Positions 1 to 10,243 of a DNA stretch of 64,000 bases are shown piece after piece. The position numbers were made by a program, and so were the translations under genes. This DNA is from Porphyra umbilicalis (taxonomy: Eukaryota; Rhodophyta; Bangiophyceae; Bangiales; Bangiaceae), in NCBI GenBank assembly GCA_002049455.2, contig KV919098.1, forward strand, positions 17,157-81,156, in the 5' to 3' direction. The notes below the pieces were generated by a model. The model was not told the DNA's origin. It searched no databases and worked only from the letters and a program-made list of their open reading frames with translations. Numbering within the stretch: the stretch's first letter is position 1; the number at the start of each line of letters is the position of its first letter.

Positions 1-2854
1 GCGGCATCTTCCAATCATCTTCAGTACGCGGCACGGAGTGGGTGAGCAGCTGGACCCTGCCATACTCGCCGTCGGCGGCGGGCGCCTGCGTCGCCTCGGC
101 GACGGTGCGACCGCGCAGCGGGACCTCGTTGACTGGTACCAGGAGCAACGGGATCACAGGGGCCGTGCCGCTGCCAGCAGGCGTGTCGACCACAGAAAGT
201 GTGTCAACGTTAACAGGCACGTCGTCGTCGGCAGGCGGCCCTCTGGTATCGATAGCCGCGTCGGCTCCAGCCCTTGTGTGTTCATCAGAAAGCGCGTCGG
301 CATCAGCCGGCGAGTCGGCGTCGGCTTGCGCATCGGCGTCGGTAGGAGCGCCAGCATTGGCACGCGCGACTGCATCGGCAACCGCGCCGGCGCGCCCGAT
401 CGACAACTGGTGCATCTCTCCGACCAGCTCCCCGTCACCGTTGCCCTCAGCAGCCGCATGCACGTCGGGCGACCCGCCGGCAGCCACCAAGTCCACCAGG
501 GAGTCGACCGAGATGTCTTGGTCGTCCTCGTTGTCATCGGCGCTGCTTCCGTCGTTGGCGGCTTCGACCAAGTCGGCAGGTCGCCCCTCCGCAGGCTCCC
601 CGAGTGCTGCACCGGGAGGAATGGCTGCTACTTCCGCCACGACCGCCGGCACAACCGCGGGCACGGCTTGTCGCTCGGAATGGCTCACGACCTCCCAGAA
701 GTTGCTGAACAGCACCGACGACGCCCACTCGAGCGCGGCGGTCTTCTGGGCGCGGGTGCGGGCGGCGATGACGTCGCGGCCCCCCGACGGGGGAGCGCCG
801 AGCCGGGCGGCCGAAAATACGCGCCACGCCGTCGCTTCCGCCGACGTCAGCGCCGTGTCGTCCTCGGCGTTGGCGCGCACGCGCTTTCGCACGACCCGAC
901 GCACCTTGGCGCTGCGGATGGCGCACGCAAACACGAGGGAGAAGTCCACGCGCGGGGCGTTCATGCTGGGCCGAAGCATCTCGACCACATGCTCTTGGAG
1001 CACAGATAGCACCTGGCCGTCGCATATTACGCAGCGGAAGCGGCCCCCCACACTCTCCTCCGCACCGCAAGAGTGGCACCGAAAAGCGGTCTCGGGAATG
1101 ACGAGGGTGCTCGAGAACTCGCCGCACGCGTCCGAGAGCAGCTGCCGCGCTTGGCCGGGCTCCATCTCCGAGTAGGCAAGCGTGTTCCGCAGCAAGCTCG
1201 TCAAAAACTCACTGGCCGCCGCCATCGTGCTGCGCGCAATGACACACAGCTCCAGCACAGCGTCCAAGAAGGTGCGCACATACACGGTGTAGCGCGTTGC
1301 CACAAACAGGCCGTTGGGGGACCCGTCGTACTCAACAACGTTCCTGCACGAGGGACACTCCCACGACCCGATAAAGATCTTGAGCCACCCACGAATGGAG
1401 TACAGCTCCACCTCCTCAGAGTCCACCGGCGTGTGCACCTCCCGTGCGGTGTCGCAGACGAGGCACTTGGGCTCGGCGTGCGTCATGTTGAGAACCTTGG
1501 GCGCTCCCTCGGCTCGGCACGAGTCGATGACCGCCGCGTACTTGTCGCACTGGATCACCTCATTGACGCACGGAAACATGTTGCGGGCCCGCCGCAGCCG
1601 CCTCGGTAGCGGCGTCGGGGGAACTGGAGCAGCGGGCGGGGCTGGCGGGCTGGGATCGCTCGCCTCCTCCTCGTCCCCATCCCCCTCATCGTCGTTGAAG
1701 TCGCCGTCGGGCCCAAACTGGAGCGCGTCGTTGAAGTCCGCCGCCGCCGCCGATGCCGCCGCCGCTTCCAGCCGGTTGTACTCGTTGACGGCCTGAGCGT
1801 GGATACAGCCCCACGGGCGGCTGGAACAGGAGAGAAGGTAGCAGGTTGCCAACTTGTGCTTGTTGCCGTGGCGCCGGACGATGGCGGGGCTCCAGATGCC
1901 GTCGTAGTAGACAGCGAATACGGGCACATGGTTCTTCTTGCCGGCGTACAGCGCCAGATGTACGGCCGTGTCCTCCTCCGCCTCGGCCTCCTTGTCGTCA
2001 TCGTCCCCGGCGAGATCGGGGAAGAGCCTGACCAGCTCGTCGACATTGTCCGCTTCGTTCTCGTACGCCAGATCGTCGTAGGCGAGCTGCAGGGCGAGCG
2101 CGTGACGGCAGGTGGACGACTTGGCACACGCCACTTGCATGTTGACGTGCTCAATCTTCTCTCCAGTGAAGGACCGCCGGCCGCTGCCGAGCACCCCGCC
2201 GCAGGAGCAGAACGTCACCAGCGCGCCGTCTGACGACGCCGACCAGACACACACGGGGTCAAACAGCTCCACAAGTACGAGCACGCGGGCGCCGCTAACA
2301 CAGCGCGGTGCGACCGACAGCATGTCAGTGCCGGAATCCATGTGGGCGGCGAGACCAACAGCAACGCGGAGCTCTGCGCCAAAGTCGGCGCGCAGCTGCT
2401 CGACAGTCAATGGCGCCGCGTTAGCTTTGGGAGCACGCCGCGGACGCTCGTTCCCGGTCTCACGCCCGAACTTGTCGACGTCGACACACCTTCGTCGTGG
2501 TCTTGGTAGCGCGGTTGATCGATGGGACGCATGCGGCCGAGAAGAGCTGTCTCCATCGTCAACGCTTCTCGAAGTGGCGGCCCGTGGCGCCTCCGCGGTC
2601 TCCGTCTCCTCGTTGCCCGCCCCTTCCGAGTCCCCGTCCCAATCCTCCTTGTTGAGCTTGTTAGCTGCGACAGCCACCATCCACGCGTCCCGCGCCGTTT
2701 CGAACAAGCCCGACAGCGAGGCGCTTGCCGGCGTAGGAGTTGAGCCGATCGGATCGCAGATGTCGTCCGCGCGGTCTAGGAAGACGGCAGCTTCCTCGAT
2801 AAACCCGCAGCGCAGGTGCGTGCCGGACGTAGGCGGGGGACGAGCGGTCGACAT
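1..2854 (-). CDS. Zinc-cluster (CxC) protein of the KDZ-transposon-associated type, 3' end outside window
   Basis: One uninterrupted frame starts at the ATG at 2854 and is still open at base 1, giving more than 950 residues. Three cysteine clusters are visible. The first is a CxC..H..C..CxH knot with C216, C218, H236, C243, C249 and H251. The second is a WECPSC cluster (C500, C503) followed by a VEYDG motif, preceded by scattered Cys from residue 429. The third is FRCHSC...FRCVICDGQ with C593, C596, C608 and C611. This order and the 'VxxDG' residues resemble the CxC clusters that accompany KDZ (Kyakuja-Dileera-Zisupton) transposases, where the DDE domain lies C-terminal. Here that part would lie left of the window. 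The C-terminal visible part is acidic with Asp/Ala-rich repeats. The function (DNA binding within a transposon) is inferred from family resemblance by eye. It could instead be a domesticated host protein. Confidence 0.6.
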   Translation of the reverse strand, partial: MSTARPPPTSGTHLRCGFIEEAAVFLDRADDICDPIGSTPTPASASLSGLFETARDAWMVAVAANKLNKEDWDGDSEGAGNEETETAEAPRAATSRSVDDGDSSSRPHASHRSTALPRPRRRCVDVDKFGRETGNERPRRAPKANAAPLTVEQLRADFGAELRVAVGLAAHMDSGTDMLSVAPRCVSGARVLVLVELFDPVCVWSASSDGALVTFCSCGGVLGSGRRSFTGEKIEHVNMQVACAKSSTCRHALALQLAYDDLAYENEADNVDELVRLFPDLAGDDDDKEAEAEEDTAVHLALYAGKKNHVPVFAVYYDGIWSPAIVRRHGNKHKLATCYLLSCSSRPWGCIHAQAVNEYNRLEAAAASAAAADFNDALQFGPDGDFNDDEGDGDEEEASDPSPPAPPAAPVPPTPLPRRLRRARNMFPCVNEVIQCDKYAAVIDSCRAEGAPKVLNMTHAEPKCLVCDTAREVHTPVDSEEVELYSIRGWLKIFIGSWECPSCRNVVEYDGSPNGLFVATRYTVYVRTFLDAVLELCVIARSTMAAASEFLTSLLRNTLAYSEMEPGQARQLLSDACGEFSSTLVIPETAFRCHSCGAEESVGGRFRCVICDGQVLSVLQEHVVEMLRPSMNAPRVDFSLVFACAIRSAKVRRVVRKRVRANAEDDTALTSAEATAWRVFSAARLGAPPSGGRDVIAARTRAQKTAALEWASSVLFSNFWEVVSHSERQAVPAVVPAVVAEVAAIPPGAALGEPAEGRPADLVEAANDGSSADDNEDDQDISVDSLVDLVAAGGSPDVHAAAEGNGDGELVGEMHQLSIGRAGAVADAVARANAGAPTDADAQADADSPADADALSDEHTRAGADAAIDTRGPPADDDVPVNVDTLSVVDTPAGSGTAPVIPLLLVPVNEVPLRGRTVAEATQAPAADGEYGRVQLLTHSVPRTEDDWKMP

Positions 2855-2865
2855 ACTGCGTTCGG

Positions 2866-3330
2866 GGTGGCCGCCGCAGCGGCGGTGCCCATAGGTGGTC
2901 GCCACAGCGCGGGTGGCCGCCGCACCGGGGGTGGCCGCCGCACACCGGGGTTGGCCGCCGCACCGGGGGTGCACGCCGCACCGGGGGTGCCCGCCGCACT
3001 GGGGGTGCCGGCCGCACCGGGGCTGCCCGCCGCACGGGGAGTCCCCGCCGCACGGGGGGTGGCCGCTGACCGGGGGTGGCCGCCGCACGGGAGATGGCCG
3101 CCGCACGGGAGGTTGCCGCCGTACCGTGGGCGGACGCCGCACCGGGGGTGGACACCGCACCGGGGGCAGACGCCCAACCGGGGGTGCCCGCCGCACGGGG
3201 GTGGCCACCGCACGGGGGTGGCCGCCGCGTAGGGGGTGACCGCCGCAGCAGCGGTGGCCGCCGCAGCGGGGGTAGTCGCCACTGCAGGGGCGGACGCCGC
3301 AGCGGGGGTGCCCGCCGCAGCCGGGGGAGC
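2866..3330. repeat. GC-rich minisatellite, about 18-bp unit
   Basis: Degenerate units of about 15-18 bases built around GGGGTGCCCGCCGCACC follow one another for more than 400 bases. They begin directly upstream of the start codon of the leftmost gene. The array then grades into GGCGGC/GGGGGC triplet-like sequence up to about 3560. All six frames are nearly open because the unit lacks stop codons, so long ORFs here are not evidence of genes. Confidence 0.8.
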
Positions 3331-3560
3331 GGCAACGTCGTTCCTGCGGCAAGCTGGTGGCGGCGTCGTGGGGTGGAGGGGGCGGGGGCGGCGGCGCGGC
3401 CGGCGGTGAGAGCGGCGGCGGGGGCGGCGGCGACGGCGGCAGCGGCGGGGGCGGCGGCGGGGGCGGCGGCGACGGCGGCAGCGGGGGCGGCGGGGGCGCG
3501 GGCAGGAGCGCGGCCAGGCGCGGCGGCAGCGCCGCCAGCGCGGGCCGCAGCGCGCTGCCG

Positions 3561-4944
3561 GCGGGTGCAGCAGGGCTGCCAGGGAGCGGCGCTGCCCAGC
3601 GCTGATGGCTGGTCCGATCCGCTGGGACCAGTCATGCCCGCCACAGTACACAACAATCTCGCGCGCGGCCTGCAGGGTGGCGGATATGCTGGCATTTGGA
3701 AGAGCCACGGGACCGAGATCCTTGCACTGATTTTTTTTCGGCGCTCAATCGAGTGGTCAGGATGTCGCCGGTGTCGTTGCACGTGAGGCCGACGAATCGA
3801 GGCCGTGGGAGGGTGCCTCAGACGTGTGGCCGTGGTCGTGCAGCTGCCTCGGCCCTGTGATGATATTAGCCAATGGGCATGCGTGCCACATTCGCAGCAG
3901 TCGCGCACTGGAGGACCCGTGAATTGTGGGGGGCGACGTCCGAGGATACGTGCGTCACATCAGCAATCGTGAGCTGGGGCCACTGGTGAGACCCCCCTCA
4001 GATAAGCCGTAATGGCATGTATTTTCGCAATCTGATTGGCTGAGAGACTGGCACGCGCATATTGGCACGAATGGGCCCGTGCCAAAGTGCGATCCGAGGC
4101 CATGGAGGCCGCTGTTGCGGCGCCTCAAGGCCTGTGCACCGACCGTGCCACTAAATTCGAGGTGTTCCTTTGTGGGCTCTGCCCCGCCGGCCGCCGCGGC
4201 AACGCCGCGACGACCTTCCCGCCATTCCCCGCTCGTCCCGCGCGGCCACCGGTGCAGCGGCGCAGGCGCGCGGCCGGCGCCGGCGGGGCTCTCCCGTAGC
4301 GCGGCGCGCGCGCGCCCGCGGGCGGCGCGCCGCGGCGGGCGCCCGCCCGCGCTCGGTCGGCCGCCCGCCCGCGTGGTCGGCCGCCCGCCCGCCGGCCGGC
4401 CCGCCCGCCCGCCGCCGCCCGCCGCGGCGCGGTCGTACATAAGCGCCCGCCGGCGGCGCGGGTGTCCCACCGAGCGCGGCGCCCGCACCCGCCGGACGCC
4501 GTGTCGTCCCCCGCGTTGGCGCCCCTCCCGACCCGAGGGGGAGGCACGTGGCGGCTGCTGCGGCGGTGGGTGTCGCCAAGCCCCGTCGTTGCCGCCGCTG
4601 CAGGTGCCCGCCGCCGCTCCCTTGCGTGGCGGTTGCGGTGGGACCCCCCCCCCCCCGCCTGCTGGATGCCGCCCCGCGTCGCCCCGCCGTCGCCCCCGTG
4701 CCGGTCCCCCCCCCGCCATTGATTTCCGTGTCGAGCTCGGCGGCGCGCCCGTCCCCTCCCTCGCCTCCCCCCCACCCCACCCCCCCCCGCTCCTTTCTCT
4801 CTCACCCGGGCTTCCATTGCGCCCCCCTCGACCTCGTCGAGCTCCCCCTTCTTCCGTGTTGCGCGCCCCCCTGGACGTGCTTCTTCCAACCCCCCCGCCC
4901 CTCCCTCCCGTCTAGGCCGCCGCTCCCCCCCCCCCCACCCCGCC
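3561..4944. other. Intergenic, no supported gene
   Basis: Spacer between the divergent zinc-cluster gene (-) and the Siva-like gene (+). 3600-4080 is of moderate GC and shows nothing recognisable. 4200-4440 is an extremely GC-rich GCCCGCC block ending in a weak TATA-like CGTACATAAG at about 4433. 4640-4940 contains several C runs directly before the next start codon and may be its 5' leader. Confidence 0.5.
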
Positions 4945-5890
4945 ATGGCGCTCGTGGCGGCGCCGCTGGCGGTGCCCCTCGCCGCCACCCCCCCGCCGCC
5001 GTCCCCGCGGCCCGCCGGCGCGTCGACGGGGAAGCGGCGGCGGCCGGCCATGGAGGCGCCCCTGGGGGGTCCCGCCGCCGCCGCTGCCGCCGGCGGCGGG
5101 GGGGCGGCCAAGGCGCGGCGACTTGGCCTCCCGTCGCCGGCTGCCGCCGCCGCCGCCGTCGCCGCCGCCGCCGCCGCCGTGGCGGCCATGGTCGCCGAGC
5201 CGACGGCGCCGCCGCCGCCGCCGCCCCCGCCGTCGACGCTGGGGGGGGGGGGGGGGCGCCCGCCGCCCCGCGTCGGCCGCCGGCGGCCGTGACGCGGGCG
5301 TTGCCAAGGGCGGGTGGGCGCCCGCCGCGCCGCCGTCGACGGCCGCCGCCGCCGCCGCCGCCGCCGCACCCGTCGACGTGCCGCCCGTGTGGGCGGGGTG
5401 GGGCTGGGGCGCCGCGGGCGGACGCAAGCGCGTGCGTGCCGCCGTGGCGGGCGCCCCCCACCCCCCCAGCGGGCGCCCCCCCCCCCCCCCCCCCCACCCC
5501 CCCACCGACGTGTGTGCCGTGTGCACCACCGCCGCCGTCGCCGCCGAGTCGCCGTGTGGGCGCTGTGGCGGCGGCGCGTGTGTGGCGTGCCTCGCCGCGT
5601 GCGACGGGTGCGGCGGCCGCTTTTGCGCCTTTTGTGCGGGGCCCGACTATGGCGGGCGCTACACGAGGACGACCTGCCTCGGCTGCGCGGCGGCGCTCGA
5701 GGGGGGGGGGGGGGGGACGCGCCCTGGTGGTCCACGCCCCCGCGCGCAGACGACGCGGCCGTGGCCGCGGCGACGGCGGTGGGCGGTGACGGGGTGGGGG
5801 ATGCGGGGGGGGGGGGGGGGGGGGGGTCCTGGGTGCCCCCGAGTGGGATGCCGCCGACTATGTGGCGGAGGAGGGGAGCTCGTGCTGTGA
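4945..5890 (+). CDS. Siva-type zinc-finger protein (frame-broken at G runs)
   Basis: The start ATG in CCGCCATGG opens an Ala/Pro-rich N-terminus with a GKRRR basic patch. A G16 run at 5241-5256 must be crossed by a frame change. After it the frame reads into the diagnostic segment CAVC, CGRC, CVAC, CDGCGG, CAFC and CLGC (about 5504-5702). Those six Cys pairs have the same spacing as the C-terminal zinc-binding domain of Siva (SIVA1 in animals), a small cysteine-rich regulator that binds zinc through about twelve Cys. The classical N-terminal Siva helices are not evident. Past two more G runs (5701-5716, 5805-5826) the true C-terminus is uncertain: one frame stops at 5890, and others run to about 6072-6083 through a plausible EWDAADYVAEEGSSCCEW stretch. 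Siva in an alga would be unusual, so the name rests on Cys spacing only. Confidence 0.6.
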
Positions 5891-6138
5891 GTGGGCGGGG
5901 TGGCTTGGCGGACGCCGCGGGTGGGGGCGCCGCGGGTGGGGGCGCCGCCGTCGACCGACTGCGTGCACCTCGCCAACGTCCCGCGGACGCTGCACTTGTG
6001 GGCGCGGCGGTCGCCCCCCCCCCCCCGCCGGCCCTTCCGCCGCGGTGGTCGTGGCGCACACGGCGGTGGTAAAACAACTTTAAAAGATTAACGGGCGGGG
6101 GCCGACGCGCGCGCCCCCCCGACGCACCGCGTCGCCCG

Positions 6139-8228
6139 CTAGTACTCAAAGTTCTCCGTGGACACCTCGCACAGCCCCTCGGGCCCACACTCGAGGCCCA
6201 TGCGGCACCCGCCGCACGCGGCCGTGCACCGGTCCCCCGTGTCCCCGCCGCTCGTGCACGTGCCCTTGACGCAGGCGGTGCCAAACGCGCACGCGCCGGC
6301 GCCGGCGCTGCCGCACGCGCCGCAGCGGGGCACGGGCGCCGGCGCGGGCGTCGGCTGCGGCGTCGGCGTCGGCGACGGCGACGGCGTCGGGGGGGGTGTC
6401 GGGGGGGCCGTCGGGGGGGCCGTCGGGGGGGCCGTCGGGGGGCCGTCGGCGGCGCCGTCGGCGGCGCCGTCGGGGGGGCCGTCGGCGGCGCCGTCGGGGG
6501 GGCCGTCGGAGGGGCCGTCGGGCGGGCCGTCGGCGGCGCCGTTTGCGGCACGAACGGCGGCAGGGTGCGCCGCGGCCCGGTGATGACGCCTACACGACCG
6601 CCCGTGGCGTAGGACGTGGTGGGGGCCGCCGCCGCGGGGGCCTGCTCGGCAGGCGCCTGCGTGGCCGCCCGCCCGCCGGCAGAGGGCCTCCACGCACCGC
6701 CGAAGCCGGCGTACGACTCGTCGCGGCTCGGCGTCGTGGGCGCCTGCGTGGCGGGCGCCTGCTTGGCAGGCGCCTGCGTGGCCGGCCGCCCACCGGCAGA
6801 GGTGCTCGACGCACCGCCGTCGCCGGCGTACGACTCGTCGCGGCTCGGCGTCGTGGGCGACTGCTTGGCGGGGGCCTGCTTGGCAGGCGCCTGCGTGGCC
6901 GGCGGGCCGCCGGCAGAGGTGCTCGACGCACGGCCGTCGCCGGCGTACGACTCGTCACGGCTCGGCGTCGTGGGCGCCTGCTTGGCGGGCGCCTTGTTGG
7001 CGGGCGCCTCCTTAGCGGGCGCCTTCTTGGCAGGCACCTGCGTGGCCGGCGGGCCGCCGGCAGAGGTGCTCGACGCACGGCCGTTGCCGGCGTACGACAC
7101 GTCACCGCCGTCCGACACGTCGCGGCTCATGCCCGACGAGCGGGTGGGGTCGCGGCCGCTCGACGCGCGGCGCCGTTCGCACGTGCCCGCCGCGCCGCAG
7201 ACGAGGTGCGTCTTGCACACGACGCACCCGTCGTTGCACTTTTTGCCGAGGCACCCCACCGCCGCGCACGTCGTCGCCGCCCCGCCCGCGGTGGCGCGGC
7301 AGCGCGTGCCCCGCGCGCAGGTGCCCGCCACGCCCGCCCCGCACGGCGCGCACCGCGCAATGGTCGTCGACGACCGCGGCGTCGGCTGCGGGCGTGGCGG
7401 CGGCACCACCGCGCCGCGGCGGTCAACGTCGGGGCGCTTGGCAGGGACGGGGCGGCGGTCAACGTCGGGGCGCTTGGCAGGGACGGGGCGGCGGTCAACG
7501 TCGCGGCGCTTGGTGATGGCGCGGCGCTTGGTGACGGGGCGGCGGACAATGACGGGGCGCTTGGCAACGACGTGGCGCTTGACGACGACGCGGCGCTTGG
7601 CCACGGCGGGGCGGCGGGCCGTGACGGGGCGCTTGACGATGCGGTGGCGGACGCCCCCCGTGTGGTAGACGACGCGGCCGTGGGTGCCGGCGGGGCGGTA
7701 CACGACGCGCCTGTGGCCCGCCCGGCGGTGGTGCACGACGCGGCGGCGCGTGGCGACGGGGCGCTTGACGATGCGGTGGCGGACGCCCCCCGTGTGGTAG
7801 ACGACGCGGCCGCGGTTGCCGGCGGAGCGGTACACGACGCGCCTGTGGCCCGCCCGGCGGTGGTGCACGACGTGGCGACGCGTGGCGACGGGGCGGTGGA
7901 CGACGCGCCTGTGGCCCGCCCGGCGGTGGTGCACGACGCGGCGGCGCGTGGCGACGTGGCGGTGGACGACGCGCCCGTGGTGCCCGCCGAACCTCGTCAC
8001 AACGCGGTGGCCACTCACGTGCCGCCGCCTGTGCGTGTGCCCCGAGTGGTAGGAGCGGAAGCGCGCCCACACCGGCAGCGTCTCCGCCTCGTCGGCCGCC
8101 GTCGCCGTCGACGCGGCGGCGCCGTCGGCGGGCGCAGCGGCCGCGGCGGCGCCGGCGCCGGCGGCAGCGGCGGCGGCGGCAACCGCCAGGGTGGCCACCA
8201 GCACCCACAGGGCGGCGCTCCGCGCCAT
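6139..8228 (-). CDS. Secreted repeat protein: His/Arg/Val repeats, two cysteine knots, Pro-Thr linker
   Basis: About 696 residues once a one-base deficit is corrected. The N-terminus MARSAALWVLVATLAVAAAA is a clear signal peptide. Residues about 60-270 are basic repeats of the type RRVVHHRRAGHRRVVYRPAG, passing into KRPVVAKRP and DVDRRPVPAKRP repeats. Residues about 291-350 hold the first Cys knot (RCAPCGAGVAGTCARGTRC ... CLGKKC ... CVVC ... LVCGAAGTC). Residues about 370-540 hold four copies of an SRDESYAG...PATQAPAKQAP repeat. A (APPT)n linker follows, then a second Cys knot with the same CxxCG...GT.C...C..C...L.CG..G.C layout, ending ENFEY. The linker unit is 12 bases except once: a 6-G run at 6437-6442 where its neighbours have 7. 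This breaks the frame exactly there, so a sequence error or recent indel is likely. Extracellular matrix or cell-wall role is inferred; no family recognised. Confidence 0.7.
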
Positions 8229-8966
8229 GGCGCGCGACCGCGTCTCGCGCGACCGCGTCGGGCGCCCGACCGCCGCCGCCGCCGCCGCCGCTGCCGCCGT
8301 CGACGGGCGTCGGGCGGGGGCGCTGTCGACGGTCACGTTGCGACACTGCGCGCGGGGCGGTCGTCGGGCCGTCGGTGGTCTCTGGCAGAGGGCGGGGGGG
8401 GGGGAGGGGAGGGCGCGGCGCCACGCCGCCCCCGCCGCCGTTTATCTACCCGCCAAAGACGGGCGGCGGCGGGGGGGGGGGGGGGGGGCGCCGGCGGGCG
8501 ACGCCGCCCCACGCCACGCGCCGAGCGCCCCCGCCGCCCGCGGCGGCCGCGCCCGCCCCGCACGGCGGGCGGCGGCGGGTGGGGCGGGGGCGCACCCCCC
8601 CCGCGGCGCGCCCCCCGCCGGCGGCCGCGCGCACGCGGGCGGCCGGGGCGGGCCGCCGCGCCGCGGCGCCGCCGCCGAGGGGGCGCCCCCGCCCCCCGCC
8701 GTCGGCGGCGGCGCCGCCGCCGCGCCCGCGCCCGACCGGGGGACCGCACCCCCACGGCCGCGCCTGCGCCGACGCCACCGCCGTGGGGGGGGGCGACGGC
8801 GACACCACCCCCCCCCCCCCCCCCCCCAGGCTCCCCCGTCGCGCGGGCGGCGGTCACCCCCCCGGGCGGCGTGCATTTGCCGACCCGCCGCGGCCGCCCG
8901 CCGCCGAGCACCGACGCGACGGACGGGGGGGCGTCACCGCCGCCGCCGCCGCCGCGCCCGCCGCTC

Positions 8967-9000
<34 letters not shown>

Positions 9001-9916
9001 TGCTGCGCCGCGGCCGCCGACGTTGGGCGGGGGGCGGCGGGGCGGCGGGGAGCGGCGCGGCCGTTGGGGTGGGGTGACCCCCCCCCACGCCGCCCCCCCC
9101 GCGCGCACACCCCAGCGGGCGTGGCACCGCGCCACAGACGGCCGTCGGTACGCTGCGCGCCGCCGCCGCCGCCGCCGCCGCCGCGCGCGGGCGGCGCGGC
9201 GGGCGGCGGCGGGGGGGGCGGCACCGCCGCGCCGCGCCGCGAGCGGCTGCCGCGCCCGCGGCCGTCGGGGTGGCGGCCGTCGGGGTGGGTGCGCCGCCGG
9301 GCGGGGGGGGGGGGGCCCTGTGGATGAGCACCGCCGTGGGGTTGCGGGGGGAGGGGACGCGCCGGGGCGCCGCCGCGGCCGCGACGCTGACCGGGCGCGG
9401 GCGGCGGCGGCGCCGCGCCGCCGCCCGCGCCCGGTCCGCGCTGCAGCGGCGTGGCCGCCGACGCGGCCGGGCGCGCGGGCGGCGACGCGGCGGCGCCGCC
9501 CGCCCGCGCCCGGTCGCGGCCCGCCGCCAATGCACGCACGGGGCGGGGGAGCGCGGTCGGGCGGCCGAAACCTGAGGAGCCAAAAAGCCTCAATCGCTGG
9601 CCGATGGGGCCAACTCAGGAGCTCCCCCTTTTTTCACATAATTTGTCGTACTTGAGGGGGATCCGAGGGTGGCCGCTGCAAAGGGCGGGGGGCCCCTCGA
9701 TGGCCCACCGCAGCGGCCGGCAGCGCCAGCGTCTATGTATCATACGGGCGGCGGCGCCGCCCGTAGCCGCGGCCGACGCTGCCGCGTCCGACGCCTGTGC
9801 CGCCGGTCCGAGGGCGCCGGTGCGTGCGGGGGCGACGACCCCCTCGCCGCGCACCCCCGCCCGCCCGTACCCCCCCTCGTCGCGTCCGCCCCCCTATCCC
9901 CACCCCGCCCCCGGCC
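8229..9916. other. Low-complexity GC-rich spacer, no supported gene
   Basis: Dominated by C and G homopolymers, GCC triplet arrays (for example 8940-9010) and CGCCCGCGC mixtures that leave long frames open on both strands without any domain-like sequence. The last 350 bases are less extreme: a T run at 9628-9633 and a GTCTATGTATCATAC stretch near 9731 may belong to the promoter of the downstream carrier gene. That is only a guess. Confidence 0.5.
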
Positions 9917-10021
9917 ATGCCCGCCATCTGCGGGCGGAGCGGGTGCGGTCCGCCGCGGCGGGCGCCCCCCCCCGGCCGGCCCGTCGCTGCCGTCCCGACC
10001 GCTGCCGCGGTCGGCATGGCG

Positions 10022-10057
<36 letters not shown>

Positions 10058-10211
10058 ACGACCACCGCCACCGCGTCGCCGTCTGCGCTCCCCCCCCTCC
10101 CCGCCTCCACGGGCGTGCGGCTGGCGGCGACGGCGGCGGGGGTGGCGACCAAGCTCCTCCTCTTCCCCCTCGACAGCCTCAAGGTGCGCGTGCAGACGGT
10201 GCGGCTCGAGG

Positions 10212-10243
<32 letters not shown>

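Noticed and set aside
2661..3908. Pro/Arg-rich minus-strand frame over the 18-bp minisatellite
   Set aside because: All frames of the array are open, and the adjacent zinc-cluster gene uses a different frame with a clear ATG.
4125..8336. 1403-codon minus-strand frame as a single protein
   Set aside because: Only the part down to the (APPT)n linker is real coding. Beyond the 6-G run it leaves the true frame and runs antisense through the Siva-like gene.
9068..9073. Possible CRISPR or bacterial operon structure in GC-rich regions
   Set aside because: No spaced direct repeats with unique spacers anywhere. Gene content, introns and MITEs are eukaryotic.
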